Shown one piece after another: positions 26,053 to 35,726 of a DNA stretch of 64,000 bases; the stretch's first letter is position 1, and every line of letters begins with the position of its first letter. The notes under the pieces are model-generated. The model was not told the DNA's origin, made no database searches, and worked only from the letters and a program-made list of their open reading frames with translations. The translations under genes and the position numbers were made by a program. This stretch comes from Paenalcaligenes hominis (GTDB taxonomy: Bacteria > Pseudomonadota > Gammaproteobacteria > Burkholderiales > Burkholderiaceae_B), in assembly GCF_011927625.1 (NCBI RefSeq), contig NZ_JAATIZ010000004.1:62001-126000 (forward strand). Reading direction: 5' to 3'.

Positions 26053-27588
26053 ATGAGGATAGGCATTCCTAAGGAGACACTACCCGGTGAAACACGGGTA
26101 GCGGCTACCCCAAAAACCGTTGAACAGCTTATTAAATTAGGCTATGAGGTCTGTGTCGAGCACGATGCAGGTCAACTAGCCTATTTTGATGATCAGGCGT
26201 ACATGGCTGCAGGTGCAACCGTGGTCGACACCGCCACAGCATGGTCTGCTGCAGTCGTATTTAAAGTCAATCCGCCTCAACTCAATGAGGTGAACCTACT
26301 GCAAGCTGAGACGGTATTAGTCAGTTTTGTGTGGCCAGCGGCTCAACCCGAACTGGTGAATGCATTGCAAGCTAAAAACGTGACCACACTGGCTATGGAC
26401 ATGGTGCCACGTTTATCGCGTGCTCAAGCGATGGATGCGTTGTCCTCCATGGCCAATATCAGTGGATATCGGGCAGTGGTCGAAGCCGCTAGCGAATTTG
26501 GTCGTTTTTTCACTGGCCAAATTACGGCAGCAGGTCGCGTTCCTGCCGCCGAGGTATTGGTGATTGGGGCGGGTGTGGCAGGCTTATCTGCTATTGGCGC
26601 AGCCATGCAGCTAGGTGCAATTGTTAAAGCATTTGATACTCGTCTTGAAGTGGCAGAGCAAATTCAATCCATGGGCGGCGAATTCCTAAAATTGGACTTT
26701 CCTGTCCAAAACACCGGCGCTGGCGATGGGTATGCCACCACCATGAGTGACGAATTCATTGCTGCCGAAATGAAACTGTTTGCACAGCAGGCTAAGCAAG
26801 TCGATATCATCATTACGACAGCCGCCATTCCAGGCAAACCCGCCCCTGTTCTCATCACTAAAGACATGGTTGACAGCATGAAACCGGGTTCTGTGATCGT
26901 GGACTTAGCAGCACCTACTGGCGGCAACTGTGAATACACCGTGCCTGGCGAAATGATCACGACGGCAAACGGTGTCAAAGTGATCGGCTATACCGATTTA
27001 GTGAATCGCTTGCCAGGGCAATCGTCTCAGTTGTATTCAACTAACTTAGTAAACCTTATTAAGTTAGTCACACCTAACAAAGACGGTGCCTTAGTGCTTG
27101 ATCAAGACGACACCATCGTACGCAATATGATGGTGACGCATGATGGCAACCTTATGTATCCGCCTCCTGCTATTCAGGTGTCTGCTGCTCCCAAAGTCGC
27201 TCCTCAGCCAAAAATAGTAAAAACCCCACCTAAGCCGATTCCGTTATGGAAAAAGTGCATTCCTCTTGGTGTACTGGCGCTGTTGTTCTTATGGTTAGGC
27301 GCTAACGCCCCCGCGGCCTTTTTAAATCACATGATTGTGTTTGTTTTGTCGTGTGTGGTTGGGTATTACGTGGTGTGGAATGTCACGCATTCATTGCATA
27401 CCCCTTTGATGTCCGTCACCAATGCTATTTCCGGCATTATTATCGTCGGCGCCCTTTTGCAAATTGGACAAGGCAACGGTTTTGTCTCTGTTCTGGCTTT
27501 TATTGCTATTTTAATTGCCAGCATTAATATTTTTGGCGGCTTTTATGTCACACGACGTATGCTAAAAATGTTCCGCAAAGACAACTAA
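26053..27588 (+). CDS. pntA: NAD(P) transhydrogenase subunit alpha
   Basis: This 511-residue subunit of the proton-translocating transhydrogenase matches E. coli PntA in length (510). It contains the NAD(H)-binding domain I, with [20 protein letters not shown] at about 170-189, a proline-rich linker near 380-400 and a C-terminal membrane domain of about four helices. With PntB it reduces NADP+ using NADH and the proton-motive force, supplying NADPH. AAAGGG about 7 bases before the ATG serves as a ribosome binding site. pntB follows 22 bases downstream. Confidence 0.97.
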   Translation: MRIGIPKETLPGETRVAATPKTVEQLIKLGYEVCVEHDAGQLAYFDDQAYMAAGATVVDTATAWSAAVVFKVNPPQLNEVNLLQAETVLVSFVWPAAQPELVNALQAKNVTTLAMDMVPRLSRAQAMDALSSMANISGYRAVVEAASEFGRFFTGQITAAGRVPAAEVLVIGAGVAGLSAIGAAMQLGAIVKAFDTRLEVAEQIQSMGGEFLKLDFPVQNTGAGDGYATTMSDEFIAAEMKLFAQQAKQVDIIITTAAIPGKPAPVLITKDMVDSMKPGSVIVDLAAPTGGNCEYTVPGEMITTANGVKVIGYTDLVNRLPGQSSQLYSTNLVNLIKLVTPNKDGALVLDQDDTIVRNMMVTHDGNLMYPPPAIQVSAAPKVAPQPKIVKTPPKPIPLWKKCIPLGVLALLFLWLGANAPAAFLNHMIVFVLSCVVGYYVVWNVTHSLHTPLMSVTNAISGIIIVGALLQIGQGNGFVSVLAFIAILIASINIFGGFYVTRRMLKMFRKDN

Positions 27589-27610
27589 TAAGCACTGGAG
27601 TTTACCTATT

Positions 27611-28987
27611 ATGTCTCATGGTTTAGTCACAGCGGCTTATATAATTGCTGCGGTGTTATTTATTCTTAGTTTGGCTGGGTTATCACGCCAAGAATCGGCG
27701 AAAAATGGTAATTTATTTGGCATTGCCGGCATGGCCATTGCCCTGATCGCCACCATATTTAGCGATCACGCCTCTGGTTTTGCTTGGATCATTATCGCCA
27801 TGCTGATTGGGGGTGCTATAGGTATCTATAAAGCCAAGCGTGTCGAAATGACCGAAATGCCCGAATTAATCGCTTTACTGCATAGCTTCGTCGGTATGGC
27901 AGCCGTACTGGTAGGCTATAACAGCTACTTTAATGCGCACACGGTTGCGCCAGACATGCACACCATCCATTTAGTAGAGGTGTTTGTCGGCGTGTTTATT
28001 GGCGCCATTACGTTTACTGGCTCCTTAGTGGCTTTTGGTAAGCTCAACGGCAAGATTTCCAGCAAACCCTTACAGCTTCCTTTTAAACACGGTTTAAATT
28101 TGGCTGCATTGGTTTTGGCCGCCCTACTGCTGCTGTGGTTTATGAAGGCAGATGGCTCTGTCTTTGCTTTATTTTTGATGACACTTATTGCATTTGCCTT
28201 TGGTTGGCATTTGGTCGCCGCCATTGGTGGGGCCGACATGCCAGTCGTAGTGTCTATGTTGAACTCGTACTCAGGCTGGGCTGCCGCCGCGGCTGGCTTT
28301 ATGCTGGAGAATGACCTGTTAATTGTCACAGGTGCATTAGTCGGGTCATCAGGGGCTATATTATCGTATATCATGTGTCAGGCAATGAATCGCTCGTTTA
28401 TTTCCGTGATTGCAGGTGGCTTTGGCTCTGAAGGCGGTTCGAGCACAGGGGCTGATATTGAAGGAGAGCACCGCGAAATCCAGCCCGTAGATGTGGCTGA
28501 TATGTTGAAAAACGCAAAATCTGTGATCATCACCCCCGGCTATGGCATGGCCGTAGCCCACGCACAAAATACCGTAGCGGAAATTACCGATATGTTACGT
28601 CGCCAAGGGGTTCAAGTGCGTTTTGGGATCCATCCCGTCGCAGGACGCTTACCTGGACACATGAACGTTTTGCTGGCCGAAGCCAAAGTCCCCTACGACA
28701 TCGTGCTGGAAATGGATGAAATCAACGATGATTTTGCTGAAACCGATTTGGTTTTGGTCATTGGCGCCAACGACACCGTCAACCCAGCTGCGGCCACAGA
28801 CCCTACAAGCCCTATTGCAGGCATGCCCGTGTTGCATGTGTGGGAGGCACAAAATGTGATTGTCTTCAAACGCTCTATGAGCTCTGGTTACGCTGGGGTA
28901 CAAAACCCGCTCTTTTTTAATGAGAACAGCTATATGTGTTTTGGAGATGCCAAAGCGACTCTAGAAAACATTCAAAAAGCCCTCTAA
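27611..28987 (+). CDS. pntB: NAD(P) transhydrogenase subunit beta
   Basis: This 458-residue subunit has about nine N-terminal membrane helices and a C-terminal NADP(H)-binding domain III starting near residue 290, with [16 protein letters not shown] and [20 protein letters not shown]. The conserved [10 protein letters not shown] and [12 protein letters not shown] are present. It completes the PntAB enzyme. A strong terminator lies about 20 bases after the stop. Confidence 0.97.
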   Translation: MSHGLVTAAYIIAAVLFILSLAGLSRQESAKNGNLFGIAGMAIALIATIFSDHASGFAWIIIAMLIGGAIGIYKAKRVEMTEMPELIALLHSFVGMAAVLVGYNSYFNAHTVAPDMHTIHLVEVFVGVFIGAITFTGSLVAFGKLNGKISSKPLQLPFKHGLNLAALVLAALLLLWFMKADGSVFALFLMTLIAFAFGWHLVAAIGGADMPVVVSMLNSYSGWAAAAAGFMLENDLLIVTGALVGSSGAILSYIMCQAMNRSFISVIAGGFGSEGGSSTGADIEGEHREIQPVDVADMLKNAKSVIITPGYGMAVAHAQNTVAEITDMLRRQGVQVRFGIHPVAGRLPGHMNVLLAEAKVPYDIVLEMDEINDDFAETDLVLVIGANDTVNPAAATDPTSPIAGMPVLHVWEAQNVIVFKRSMSSGYAGVQNPLFFNENSYMCFGDAKATLENIQKAL

Positions 28988-29007
28988 AAAAAGATACACT
29001 GCGTTAC

Positions 29008-29043
29008 AAAGCCCTTTACCCCCCCGAGTAAAGGGCTTTTTTT
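29008..29043 (+). terminator. Rho-independent terminator after pntB
   Basis: AAGCCCTTTAC and GTAAAGGGCTT form a perfect 11-base-pair stem with a short C-rich loop, followed by a run of T residues. It closes the pntAB operon. Confidence 0.93.
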
Positions 29044-29110
29044 ATCTAGTTCACCATGGTAAGGTTTAACAACGCTAATCATTCGATCACGAATTATTAC
29101 AGGAATAATC

Positions 29111-29992
29111 ATGTATCCCATAACTAATTTTACGCACCGTTTACGCCAAGTCAGCGCTGCAACCTTACTTGGCTTTGGCTTAATCAGTGCAGGGGTAGCC
29201 CATGCTGCCGATGCTAAAGACAGCGTGCATCTCGCCTACGTCGAGTGGTCCTCTGAGGTCGCTTCAACGAATGTCATGCGTGTGCTATTAGAAAAAGCAG
29301 GCTTTGATGTCAAGATGAGCTCTTTATCTGCAGCCGCCGTTTGGCAAGCGATTGCCACCGGCGATGCGGATGCCACATTAGCAGCTTGGTTACCCACCAC
29401 GCATGCAGACTACTACGAACGCCTTAAAGATAAAATTGATGATTTAGGCCCGAATTTAGATGGCACTAAACTCGGTTTAGTTGTGCCCGCTTATACCGAA
29501 GCCAGTACTATTGATGACTTAAATGCTAAGGCCAGTGATTTTAATCGCGAAATCATCGGTATTGACCCAGGCGCCGGGTTGCAAAGCCTCACCGAGCAAG
29601 TCGTTAAAGACTATAAGCTTAAACTACGACTGCGCGATGGCAGCGATGCCACCATGACAGCTGCCCTATCGAATGCCATTAAAAATAATGAAGACATTGT
29701 CGTGACGGGTTGGACGCCGCATTGGATGTTTGCACGTTGGGATCTCAAATACCTCGAAGACCCTAAAAATGTGTACGGTGGTGCTGAACAAATTCATACC
29801 ATTGCACGCAAAGGCCTAAAAGAAGACCTGCCCACGGCTTATGCGATTTTAGATCAGTTTGAATGGACCCCAGACGATATGGGTGAAATTATGCTGATGA
29901 ACGAAGAGCCCAATAGCGACCCGTACGCCAATGCAAAAAAATGGGTTGAAGATCATCCTGAGAAGCTAAAAAAATGGCTGGCTTCTGAATAA
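29111..29992 (+). CDS. Glycine betaine/proline betaine ABC transporter substrate-binding protein
   Basis: This 293-residue periplasmic protein has a signal peptide (about 1-33, AHA) and an OpuAC/ProX-type binding domain. Tryptophans likely to form the quaternary-ammonium cage occur in YVEWSSEVAS, AAWLPTTHADYY and VTGWTPHWMFARW. It delivers betaine or a related compound to the ATPase and permease encoded by the next two genes. It is separated from the ATPase gene by 78 bases containing a strong hairpin. The exact substrate (glycine betaine, choline or other) is not determined. Confidence 0.9.
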   Translation: MYPITNFTHRLRQVSAATLLGFGLISAGVAHAADAKDSVHLAYVEWSSEVASTNVMRVLLEKAGFDVKMSSLSAAAVWQAIATGDADATLAAWLPTTHADYYERLKDKIDDLGPNLDGTKLGLVVPAYTEASTIDDLNAKASDFNREIIGIDPGAGLQSLTEQVVKDYKLKLRLRDGSDATMTAALSNAIKNNEDIVVTGWTPHWMFARWDLKYLEDPKNVYGGAEQIHTIARKGLKEDLPTAYAILDQFEWTPDDMGEIMLMNEEPNSDPYANAKKWVEDHPEKLKKWLASE

Positions 29993-30010
29993 TCTCTCTT
30001 TCTATGACTA

Positions 30011-30043
30011 AGGTTACGGTATAGATAGGCTGTATCGTAACCT
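30011..30043 (+). repeat. Stable intergenic hairpin between binding protein and ATPase genes
   Basis: AGGTTACGGTATAG and CTGTATCGTAACCT form a 14-base-pair stem (two wobble pairs) with a 5-base loop. No T-run follows, so it is not a standard terminator. Its place, directly after a binding-protein gene, fits an mRNA-stabilising or partial-stop element that favours expression of the binding protein. Confidence 0.7.
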
Positions 30044-30070
30044 CAGACTTACGCACCCTACTTGTGTCTG

Positions 30071-31273
30071 ATGAACGATCAAAAAATTAAAATTAAAGTG
30101 CGTAACCTCAGTAAAGTGTTTGGATCACAACCAAAACGTGCTCTGGAATTACGCCAACAAGGTCTAAAACGACCTGAAATTCTTGAAAAAACAGGCCAGA
30201 CTTTAGGTCTGTATAACATCAACTTTGATGTGTACGAAGGGGAACTACTCGTTATTATGGGTCTATCTGGCTCAGGGAAGTCCACCTTAATTCGCTGTTT
30301 AAATCGGTTAATCGAGCCATCTACTGGGCAAATATTTATTGATGACGAGGAAATCACCCACGCGTCAGAGAAAAAATTACTTGAAATGCGTAGGCGGTTT
30401 TTTTCTATGGTATTTCAAAACTTTGCCCTGTTTCCGCATCGCACCGTTTTAGAAAACGTGGAATTTGGCTTAGAAATTCGTGGTATAGCCAAAGCAGAAC
30501 GAACTGCTATTGCTCAAAACACCTTAGAGCAAGTGGGCTTAGAAAACTGGGCAAACGCGTACCCAAATCAATTGTCGGGCGGTATGCAACAACGCGTAGG
30601 CATTGCTCGCGCTATTGCGAATGATGGGGGCGTGTTACTGATGGACGAAGCATTTTCTGCTTTAGATCCGCTAATTCGCAAAGACATGCAGCAAGAACTT
30701 CAAGAGCTGCAATACCGCACCAAAAAAACCACTATTTTTATCACCCATGACTTAGACGAGGCCTTAAACATTGGTGATCGCATTATTTTGCTAAAAGACG
30801 GGGAAATTGTGCAACAAGGCACTCCAGAAGACATTCTGACTCAGCCAGCCGATGAATACGTAGCACGCTTTATTGAAGGGGTGGATAAAACACGAATCCT
30901 CAGCGCTAGCTGTGCAATGCGCCCGGTACGTGCTACGGCTCGCCCCTCAGATGGGCCCCACACCACTGCACGTAAAATGCGTGATAATGATGTGGAGATG
31001 CTGTTTGTACTGCAACGTGACCGTCGCCTCGTGGGGCTTATTGACAGCGCTGCGTTGAAAGCGGCATTACGTGATGGTGCCAGCAGCATTGAAAACTACA
31101 TCTCTACTGATGTGCTCACTGTTACTCCTGACGAGCCTTTAAATTCTATTTTTGGATTATTTGGAGACCGCAGTATTCCTCTGGCTGTACTTAATGACCA
31201 ACACCAGCTGTTAGGCGTCATTGTTAAAGGTGCCGTCTTAGATGAGCTTGCTAAAGCCGGAGAGCCGTTATGA
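30071..31273 (+). CDS. proV: Glycine betaine/proline betaine ABC transporter ATP-binding protein
   Basis: This 400-residue ProV/OpuAA-type ATPase carries Walker A GLSGSGKST, the signature LSGGMQQRVGIARA, Walker B VLLMDEAFSALD and the H-loop in TTIFITHDLDEAL. The C-terminal third (from about 275) contains tandem CBS domains, as in osmoregulated betaine importers that sense ionic strength. I prefer the ATG at 30071; an in-frame TTG at 30062 is possible, and neither has a strong ribosome binding site. It overlaps the permease gene by 4 bases. Confidence 0.94.
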   Translation: MNDQKIKIKVRNLSKVFGSQPKRALELRQQGLKRPEILEKTGQTLGLYNINFDVYEGELLVIMGLSGSGKSTLIRCLNRLIEPSTGQIFIDDEEITHASEKKLLEMRRRFFSMVFQNFALFPHRTVLENVEFGLEIRGIAKAERTAIAQNTLEQVGLENWANAYPNQLSGGMQQRVGIARAIANDGGVLLMDEAFSALDPLIRKDMQQELQELQYRTKKTTIFITHDLDEALNIGDRIILLKDGEIVQQGTPEDILTQPADEYVARFIEGVDKTRILSASCAMRPVRATARPSDGPHTTARKMRDNDVEMLFVLQRDRRLVGLIDSAALKAALRDGASSIENYISTDVLTVTPDEPLNSIFGLFGDRSIPLAVLNDQHQLLGVIVKGAVLDELAKAGEPL

Positions 31274-32118
31274 TGTCTATTCCATCGCTTCCCCTTAGTG
31301 CATGGATTGACTCCGCACTCAATTTTCTGACTTCCCATTTTGCAGGGCTAACACGTAGCATCGCACGATTCACAGAAAATGCATTGGATCATTTAAATGA
31401 TGGTTTACTGTTTTTACCTGAGTGGTTGTTAATTGCTTTAGTGGCCCTACTATGTTGGCGTGCGTCCGGCTGGCGCTTAGCATTAGGCTCGGTTTTAGGT
31501 CTAAGTCTAATATGGAATTTAGGGTTATGGATGCCGACTATCCAAACCTTAACACTAGTGGTCTTTGCGACATTAGTGGCCGTTTGTATTGCTTTACCGA
31601 TTGGTATCGTGGCTGCACTCTCTAATCGGCTCTATCGCTTAGTCATGCCGTTATTGGATTTTATGCAAACCATGCCTGCCTTTGTGTACCTCATACCGGC
31701 CATTCCGTTTTTTGGTATCGGGTCTGTGTCCGCGATATTTGCTACCGTGATTTTCTCTATGCCGCCTGCGATTCGCCTTACTATATTAGGCATTCGCCAA
31801 GTCCCGATCGACTTAATCGAGGCAGCGGATGCGTACGGTGCTACCCCTATGCAAAAATTAGTGAAAGTCCAACTGCCCCTTTCCTTGCCTACGATTATGG
31901 CTGGGGTTAACCAAACGATTATGCTGGCCTTGTCCATGGTGGTGATTGCTGCCATGATCGGAGCCGATGGCTTAGGCAGTGAGGTATGGCGTGCCATTCA
32001 ACGCTTACGCCCAGGTGAAGGCTTTGTTGCTGGTATAGCAGTCGTTATCTTAGCGATGATCTTAGATCGATTGACTCAGTCCTTACAACGACGTAAAAAA
32101 GACCAATCTTCCGAGTAA
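31270..32118 (+). CDS. proW: Glycine betaine/proline betaine ABC transporter permease
   Basis: This 282-residue inner-membrane permease has about six helices and the ABC-permease EAA loop DLIEAADAYGATPMQKLVKVQLP near residues 180-202. MQTMPAFVYLIPAIPFFGIG is typical of ProW/OpuAB. It overlaps the ATPase stop codon (ATGA; a second in-frame ATG follows at once). The three genes make a complete importer. Confidence 0.95.
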   Translation: MMSIPSLPLSAWIDSALNFLTSHFAGLTRSIARFTENALDHLNDGLLFLPEWLLIALVALLCWRASGWRLALGSVLGLSLIWNLGLWMPTIQTLTLVVFATLVAVCIALPIGIVAALSNRLYRLVMPLLDFMQTMPAFVYLIPAIPFFGIGSVSAIFATVIFSMPPAIRLTILGIRQVPIDLIEAADAYGATPMQKLVKVQLPLSLPTIMAGVNQTIMLALSMVVIAAMIGADGLGSEVWRAIQRLRPGEGFVAGIAVVILAMILDRLTQSLQRRKKDQSSE

Positions 32119-32125
32119 ACCTTTA

Positions 32126-32149
32126 GGCCCTATCGTTGACGATAGGGCC
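32126..32149 (+). repeat. Perfect hairpin after the betaine transporter operon
   Basis: GGCCCTATCG-TTGA-CGATAGGGCC is a perfect 10-base-pair stem 8 bases after the permease stop. It lacks a following T-run, so it may be a 3'-end protecting hairpin or a Rho-dependent end rather than an intrinsic terminator. Confidence 0.65.
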
Positions 32150-32269
32150 AAGTGTTAACTAGGGGCAAAATATGCATCACGTGCTAGCCCTATTACATCA
32201 CGCTTACTGGGCATCTTATACTACAAGCTAACTTAGACGCCGCTGTCATCCCATTATTAGGAGACTCTT

Positions 32270-32869
32270 ATGAAAAAAAAGCTAACTACGCTCGCCCTAT
32301 TAGGTGGCTTAATCGCTAGTCCCTTTGCTTGGGCCGACTGGAAAGTCAATGAGGCACAGTCTCATTTTACTTTTCAGTCAGTTAAAGCAGCTCAAGTTGG
32401 TCCCGATGCCGCTACAGAGGTACATCGTTTCAAACGCATTGAGGGTAAGCTAAAAAAAGACGGCTCCTTCGAGCTTACTCTTCCTATTAAAGGGCTCGCA
32501 ACGGGCATTGAAATACGTGATGAGCGTATGATGGAAATGCTTTTTAATTCCTCTGCCTACCCTACCATTCAGGTTAAAGGCATGGTTGACGCGGCTTACC
32601 TAAGCGGCCAACAGCCAGGGCAGTTTAAAGACGTTGATGTCGAGGCTGAACTGACCATTCTTGATCAGACCCACCCTGTAAAAACCACCTTACGTTACAC
32701 TGCCCTAGATAACGATCGCTTTATGGTCAGTACGTTGGACCCGATTATTGTTAATGGCAATGACTTTACACTCACTGAAGGTATTGTTAGTTTGCGCGAA
32801 ATTGCTAATTTGGCCTTTATTTCGCATACAGTACCCGTGAATTTTGATCTGGTTTTTGATCAAGACTAA
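32270..32869 (+). CDS. YceI-family periplasmic protein
   Basis: This 199-residue protein has a signal peptide (about 1-22, cleavage after AWA) and a YceI lipocalin-like barrel starting at DWKVNEAQSHFTFQSVK. YceI proteins bind long isoprenoids in crystal structures and are often linked to base or stress response; the role here is unknown. It is a single gene with its own terminator, flanked by the betaine transporter and a convergent GNAT gene. Confidence 0.9.
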   Translation: MKKKLTTLALLGGLIASPFAWADWKVNEAQSHFTFQSVKAAQVGPDAATEVHRFKRIEGKLKKDGSFELTLPIKGLATGIEIRDERMMEMLFNSSAYPTIQVKGMVDAAYLSGQQPGQFKDVDVEAELTILDQTHPVKTTLRYTALDNDRFMVSTLDPIIVNGNDFTLTEGIVSLREIANLAFISHTVPVNFDLVFDQD

Positions 32870-32884
32870 TTTTCACGACTAGAA

Positions 32885-32910
32885 AAACGGAGCGTAGGCT
32901 CCGTTTTTTT
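32885..32910. terminator. Bidirectional terminator between yceI-like gene and GNAT gene
   Basis: AAACGGAGC and GCTCCGTTT form a 9-base-pair stem with loop GTAG, flanked by T-runs in both directions. It can end both convergent transcripts. Confidence 0.9.
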
Positions 32911-32918
32911 CATGGGCC

Positions 32919-33347
32919 TTAGAGGTCACAACGCATCATCCGATGGTCAATATACGCGTCTTGATAGACCTCACCAAACGCTTGAAAACCGTAAATTTTA
33001 TAAAAATCGATGGCCTGCAGTTGAGCAGACAAAAATACGGTACTATCCCCTCTTTTTTTGGCCTCTTGCATAAGAACAGTAAGGATCTGTCCTCCTAAGC
33101 CTTGACCACGATGACTGGCTTTGACCGCCATCCGCCCGATGTGGGCGTTGGGCAAGAGCCGTCCGGTCGCCACAGGCTCGCCTAAAGGGGCGTACACCAC
33201 AGCGTGGATGCAATGTGGGTCGAATTCATCAAGCTCTATTTCAGCAGGCACCTGCTGCTCTTGCACAAACACCTCAAAACGAACAGCTGTCGCATCGTGT
33301 TTTAAATCAGACCAAGCGCCTATCACGCACTTTTCTCTACCGGTCAT
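32919..33347 (-). CDS. GNAT-family N-acetyltransferase (ElaA/YjcF-like)
   Basis: This 142-residue protein has the acetyl-CoA binding motif MAVKASHRGQGLGGQIL at about 71-87 and RFEVFVQEQQVPAEIELDEF near the N-terminus, a feature of the ElaA/YjcF group. LSAQLQAIDFYKIYGFQAFG forms the C-terminal part of the fold. The acceptor substrate is unknown. It follows a PNPOx-like gene by 9 bases on the same strand and is probably co-transcribed with it. Confidence 0.88.
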   Translation of the reverse strand: MTGREKCVIGAWSDLKHDATAVRFEVFVQEQQVPAEIELDEFDPHCIHAVVYAPLGEPVATGRLLPNAHIGRMAVKASHRGQGLGGQILTVLMQEAKKRGDSTVFLSAQLQAIDFYKIYGFQAFGEVYQDAYIDHRMMRCDL

Positions 33348-33356
33348 AGCTATTCC

Positions 33357-33851
33357 TTATAACGATTCGAGTAAGGCTTCAAACTGAGTCACTTTTAAAT
33401 TACGTGCAGCGCCAAAACCGGCAACTAGTCGCAACTCAGTCGGACGCAAACGCACCAGATGGAAGTCGGCAAAATCAAACATAAACGCTGCCTCTGGAAA
33501 ACGCTCACTATACGTATTTTTAGCATGATCAAAGTCTGCTGCGTGGCTTTTTTTTTCAATAAATTGGGCATGGACTTGCATGCTTAAACGCACAAGTGCA
33601 TGAACCGGCCCTGAAACCGGTTCAGCCTCAGTTACCATTAGTGACACATCTTCGCTATTTTGCGCTAAGTTCGCTCTATGTACAGCTAATTCGCTTATAT
33701 GTATCAAAAACCCTTTTTCTCTTGTATCGATTGCATACGGAACCAAAGATAAAAAAGGACTATGCTTTGCGTTGACTGTCGCCAAGCTAGCTAGGCGCTG
33801 GTGCGTCAATAGTTGACGCACCACCTCATACCATTCTTTGTCATGTTTCAT
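33357..33851 (-). CDS. Pyridoxamine 5'-phosphate oxidase-like split-barrel protein (HugZ-like)
   Basis: This 164-residue protein resembles the FMN/haem-binding split-barrel family, with LLTHQRLASLATVNAKHSPF at about 13-32 and LSLVPYAID next. FHLVRLRPTELRLVAGFGAA at the C-terminus resembles HugZ-type haem-utilisation proteins. A haem or flavin role is possible; the cofactor is not determined from sequence. Its start is only 19 bases from the divergent bioF start, so the promoters must overlap coding sequence. A perfect inverted repeat lies inside its 5' end at 33799-33823. Confidence 0.8.
   Translation of the reverse strand: MKHDKEWYEVVRQLLTHQRLASLATVNAKHSPFLSLVPYAIDTREKGFLIHISELAVHRANLAQNSEDVSLMVTEAEPVSGPVHALVRLSMQVHAQFIEKKSHAADFDHAKNTYSERFPEAAFMFDFADFHLVRLRPTELRLVAGFGAARNLKVTQFEALLESL
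33799..33823. promoter_or_regulatory. Perfect 25-base inverted repeat upstream of the biotin operon
   Basis: TGGTGCGTCAA and TTGACGCACCA are perfect 11-base arms around TAG. The site is within the first codons of the PNPOx-like gene and 48 bases upstream of bioF. It does not match the BirA or BioR motifs that I remember. It may be an operator or a chance of the coding sequence (it encodes part of VVRQLLTHQR). Confidence 0.45.
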
Positions 33852-33870
33852 CGTCTTTTACATATCGGTT

Positions 33871-35025
33871 ATGTTTGATCGTATTCATCAGCGTCTTCAA
33901 CGCCAAACTCAACAACAGCGCCAAAGAGAGCGGCTGGTGCTTAATGCCCCACCGTCTGGGCTAACGCGCATTGGGCACAAAGAGCTTGTTAATTTCAGTT
34001 CGAATGACTATCTAGGCTTTGCCCAGCACCCAGCCGTCGTTCATGCATTAGAAGTGGGTGCAAAACGTTGGGGAGTCGGCGCTGGCGCCTCGCATTTGGT
34101 GTCGGGTCACAGTCAAATCCATGAAGATCTGGAACAAGCCTTGGCAGCGCTTACTCAACGCCCTAGAGCACTACTATTTAGTAATGGCTACATGGCTAAC
34201 CTTGCTCTCATTAGTACCTTAATGGAAAAAGACGACACCGTGTTGCATGACCGATTAAATCATGCGTCGCTTTTTGATGGCACCCTATTAGCAGGATGTC
34301 GCTTCTTGCGTTACCAGCATCTGGATATGACCAGCCTAAAACAACGATTGGCACGAGCGCAAGGACACTGTTTAATCGTAACAGATGGGGTTTTTAGTAT
34401 GGATGGTGACACGGCCCCACTCCGAGACCTAGTACAAATCAGCCGCACTCATGAGGCGATGCTGATGGTTGATGATGCGCATGGCATAGGTGTGCTGGGT
34501 CCACATGGGGCCGGGTTACTCGAACAAGAGCAGCTTAGCGTTAACGAGGTGCCTATTTTGATGGGTACGCTGGGCAAAGCACTCGGTACAGCTGGTGCTT
34601 TTGTTGCTGGCTCGGAAACATTAATTGAGTATTTAATACAGTTTGCACGCCCTTATATTTATACGACGGCCAGCTCGCCAGCTATGGCTTACGCCACACT
34701 GACTGCGCTTGAGCTACTCGAAAAAGAAGCTTGGCGTCGGACGCATTTAAAAGACCTAATACACCATTTCCAAAGCACGGCGACCGAGTTGGGCCTTACC
34801 ATTCAGCCTAGTCAAACGCCCATTCAACCTGTTGTGATAGGCGATAACACCACCACCCTGCGGGTCGCGCGCGCCTTGCGTGAACACGGGTTTCTAGTCG
34901 GGGCTATTCGCCCACCTACCGTTCCCGAGCATACCGCTAGGCTGCGCATCACGTTATGTGCTGATCATCGTCCAGAACATATCATCGCGCTCTTACAGAC
35001 GCTTTCTCGTTTACACACTTCATAA
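33871..35025 (+). CDS. bioF: 8-amino-7-oxononanoate synthase
   Basis: This 384-residue PLP enzyme joins pimeloyl-ACP and L-alanine to give 8-amino-7-oxononanoate in biotin synthesis. The PLP lysine in GTLGKALG falls at residue 236, the same position and total length as in E. coli BioF. NFSSNDYLGFAQHP near 41-54 and DDAHGIGVLGPHGAG are conserved. I chose the ATG at 33871 (MFDRIHQRLQ) over an upstream in-frame start at 33838 because the latter lies inside the divergent gene. The stop shares a base with the next start (TAATG). Confidence 0.96.
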   Translation: MFDRIHQRLQRQTQQQRQRERLVLNAPPSGLTRIGHKELVNFSSNDYLGFAQHPAVVHALEVGAKRWGVGAGASHLVSGHSQIHEDLEQALAALTQRPRALLFSNGYMANLALISTLMEKDDTVLHDRLNHASLFDGTLLAGCRFLRYQHLDMTSLKQRLARAQGHCLIVTDGVFSMDGDTAPLRDLVQISRTHEAMLMVDDAHGIGVLGPHGAGLLEQEQLSVNEVPILMGTLGKALGTAGAFVAGSETLIEYLIQFARPYIYTTASSPAMAYATLTALELLEKEAWRRTHLKDLIHHFQSTATELGLTIQPSQTPIQPVVIGDNTTTLRVARALREHGFLVGAIRPPTVPEHTARLRITLCADHRPEHIIALLQTLSRLHTS

Positions 35026-35726
35026 TGCGTTCTTTTTATTTATTAAATGGTTGGGCGATGAGCGCGGCTGCGATGGCACCGTTGGCTGAAGCATTGACTC
35101 CGCTGGGTCAAGTTACTGTGCTCTCGCTCTCTGACTACATGCAAGCCTCTGTAGAGCAAAGTCTTGCGCATTTAACTCGTCTCATTCCACCCCAGACGCA
35201 TTTAGTGGGGTGGTCGCTAGGCGGGATGCTGGCCACACAGTTGGCTACCCGAGGTAATTACTTGTCAGTAACACGCTTGGGAGCCAATTTACGCTTTGTG
35301 GCGAGCCCAACCTGGCCCTGGGCGATGAGCCAAAACGAGTTCAACGCTTTTTATGAGCGTCAAATGGCATTTCCTACGCGCAATCTTAAACAATTTGAAA
35401 GACTGTGTTGGCAAGGGGCCAGCCACTCAGAGAAGGCCACACATACCCTAGTAGATCTAAACGCCGATGCGCAGCACCTGAGATGGGGTTTAGATACTTT
35501 AGCTCAGCTCGACAACACTCAGGCGCTGAATCAAACAACTATTCCTCAACTGCATGTGTTTGCCACACACGATGCACTGGTGCCTGTTGCCGTTCATTCC
35601 CATATTCAAAATTACTGGCCGCACATTCACTCTGTTCAGGTTGCTGGTTGCCATGCCTTCCCTGTCCAGTCACCGCACGCTGTTGCTAGAGTCATTTACT
35701 CTTTTTTGCACGATCATCATGCCTAA
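35025..35726 (+). CDS. bioH: Alpha/beta hydrolase, probable pimeloyl-ACP methyl ester esterase (BioH-like)
   Basis: This 233-residue alpha/beta hydrolase has the nucleophile elbow GWSLGG (Ser64), a likely Asp in FATHDALVPV and a His in GCHAFPV near the C-terminus. BioH removes the methyl group from pimeloyl-ACP methyl ester after BioC-dependent chain elongation. Position between bioF and bioC supports this role. It is somewhat shorter and more divergent than E. coli BioH (256), so another esterase family member serving the same step is possible. It overlaps bioC by 8 bases. Confidence 0.8.
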   Translation: MRSFYLLNGWAMSAAAMAPLAEALTPLGQVTVLSLSDYMQASVEQSLAHLTRLIPPQTHLVGWSLGGMLATQLATRGNYLSVTRLGANLRFVASPTWPWAMSQNEFNAFYERQMAFPTRNLKQFERLCWQGASHSEKATHTLVDLNADAQHLRWGLDTLAQLDNTQALNQTTIPQLHVFATHDALVPVAVHSHIQNYWPHIHSVQVAGCHAFPVQSPHAVARVIYSFLHDHHA

